14,148 nucleotides of DNA. It comes from Hyphomicrobiales bacterium. Lineage in GTDB: Bacteria > Pseudomonadota > Alphaproteobacteria > Rhizobiales > Aestuariivirgaceae. The DNA lies in NCBI GenBank assembly GCA_003151375.1, contig PLXI01000167.1, positions 1 to 14,148 on the forward strand, given 5' to 3'. The translations under genes and the position numbers were made by a program. Shown piece after piece: positions 13,290 to 14,148 of the stretch (position 1 is the stretch's first letter; each line of letters opens with the position of its first letter). The notes beneath the pieces were generated by a model, which was given only the letters and a program-made list of their open reading frames with translations, was not told the origin of the DNA and ran no database searches.

Positions 13290-14148
13290 ATGACAAACAA
13301 ACACGATTATCATGTCGCCGATCTTAAATTGGCTGACTGGGGCCGCCTCGAACTCGGCATGGCCGAAATTGAAATGCCGGGCCTGATGGCCACGCGCGAA
13401 GAATATGCCAAGAGCCAACCATTGAAGGGTGCGCGCATTTCAGGCTCGTTGCACATGACCATCCAAACGGGCGTGCTCATTGAAACATTGAAAGCTTTGG
13501 GTGCTGATGTGCGCTGGGCTTCTTGCAACATTTACTCCACACAAGATCATGCCGCCGCCGCCATCGCAGCTGCTGGCATACCGGTTTATGCTGTCAAAGG
13601 TGAAACTCTGAAAGAATACTGGGAATACACTGGCAAGATTTTCGATTGGCCAGATGGCCAACCTTCAAATATGATTTTAGACGATGGCGGTGATGCCACA
13701 CTTTACATTCTGCTCGGAGAAAAGGCAGAGAAGAATCCCTCTCTCATTGCCAAGCCAAACAATGAAGAAGAAGAATGTCTCTATGCTGAGATTGCCAAGC
13801 GGATCAAGAACCAGCCCGGCTGGTTTGAAAAACAACGCAAAGCCATCATCGGGGTTTCAGAGGAAACCACCACGGGCGTTCACCGCCTTTATGAAATGCA
13901 AAAGAAGGGCGATCTGCCTTTCCCTGCCATCAATGTGAATGACTCAGTCACCAAATCGAAGTTCGACAATAAATATGGCTGCCGTGAATCATTGGTAGAT
14001 GCAATCCGCCGCGGCACTGATGTGATGATGGCTGGCAAGGTGGCCGTTGTTCTGGGTTACGGTGACGTGGGCAAAGGCTCTGCCTCTTCACTCAGTGGAG
14101 CAGGTGCGCGCGTTGTCGTGACAGAAGTCGATCCGATCTGCGCCTTGC
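13290..14148 (+). CDS. ahcY: S-adenosylhomocysteine hydrolase AhcY (C-terminus cut by the window)
   Basis: AhcY reversibly splits S-adenosylhomocysteine into adenosine and homocysteine using tightly bound NAD, removing the product inhibitor of methyltransferases such as RsmG. The first 286 codons are present. Visible are DYHVADLKLADWGRLELGMA near the N-terminus, GARISGSLHMTIQTGVLIET, ASCNIYSTQDHAAAAIA (substrate domain), the insert typical of the longer bacterial enzymes around GQPSNMILDDGGDATLYI, EETTTGVHRLYEM, NVNDSVTKSKFDNKYGCRES, and the NAD-binding VVLGYGDVGKGSA with VVVTEVDP near the cut. The ATG at 13290 has a perfect AGGAG ribosome-binding site 5 nt upstream. The 71-bp leader after the xre gene includes half of the palindrome and a weak GCCT/AGGC hairpin; I do not recognise a known SAM or SAH riboswitch in it. 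Confidence 0.97.
   Translation, partial: MTNKHDYHVADLKLADWGRLELGMAEIEMPGLMATREEYAKSQPLKGARISGSLHMTIQTGVLIETLKALGADVRWASCNIYSTQDHAAAAIAAAGIPVYAVKGETLKEYWEYTGKIFDWPDGQPSNMILDDGGDATLYILLGEKAEKNPSLIAKPNNEEEECLYAEIAKRIKNQPGWFEKQRKAIIGVSEETTTGVHRLYEMQKKGDLPFPAINVNDSVTKSKFDNKYGCRESLVDAIRRGTDVMMAGKVAVVLGYGDVGKGSASSLSGAGARVVVTEVDPICAL

Noticed and set aside
1..14148. Mobile elements, CRISPR arrays, tRNA or rRNA genes, defence or biosynthetic clusters
   Set aside because: I saw no transposase, integrase, regularly spaced repeat array, tRNA or rRNA sequence, or defence-like gene; apart from the origin gap (6886-7177), intergenic gaps are about 110 bp or less.

Overview
The window is the replication-origin end of an alphaproteobacterial chromosome, most like the Rhizobiales/Hyphomicrobiales. 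The evidence is gene order (parA, rsmG, mnmG, mnmE, rho, hemJ and hemE facing a maf-aroE-coaE-dnaQ operon), a HemJ-type protoporphyrinogen oxidase, parS-type palindromes, a perfect CtrA-type box, and the timA-like/mltA/smr/xre group. The taxon below class level is inference from memory of gene order.

Left arm (1-6885): every gene is on the minus strand and read away from the origin. hemE and hemJ (heme synthesis) overlap by ATGA. Next come rho (transcription termination), mnmE and mnmG (tRNA wobble-uridine modification), rsmG (16S rRNA methylation) and the start of parA (chromosome segregation). The mnmG-rsmG-parA junctions are all 4-bp ATGA overlaps. Three 16-bp parS-like sites lie here, two inside rsmG and one abutting the mnmE stop codon. 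A perfect TTAA-N7-TTAA box sits between that third site and mnmG.

Origin (6886-7177): the only sizeable stretch without genes. It lies between divergent hemE and maf and holds DnaA-box-like sequences, so it is the predicted oriC.

Right arm (7178-14148): a tightly overlapping maf-aroE-coaE-dnaQ operon; secB on the opposite strand, convergent with dnaQ; then a Tim44-domain membrane protein, mltA, an Smr-domain protein and a small XRE-type regulator as one overlapping operon; and finally ahcY, cut by the window end. A perfect 20-bp palindrome precedes ahcY.

As a gene set this is ordinary core genome: the origin, its segregation centromere, and housekeeping genes transcribed mostly with replication. 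I do not see a new defence, mobile or biosynthetic system. The observations most worth checking are (1) an abrupt base-composition step inside mnmG, at its most conserved motif, suggesting recombination or a chimeric assembly; (2) the CtrA box next to parS; (3) a 14-bp tandem duplication that appears to have rewritten the mltA C-terminus and destroyed an ATGA overlap with smr; and (4) the ahcY palindrome.
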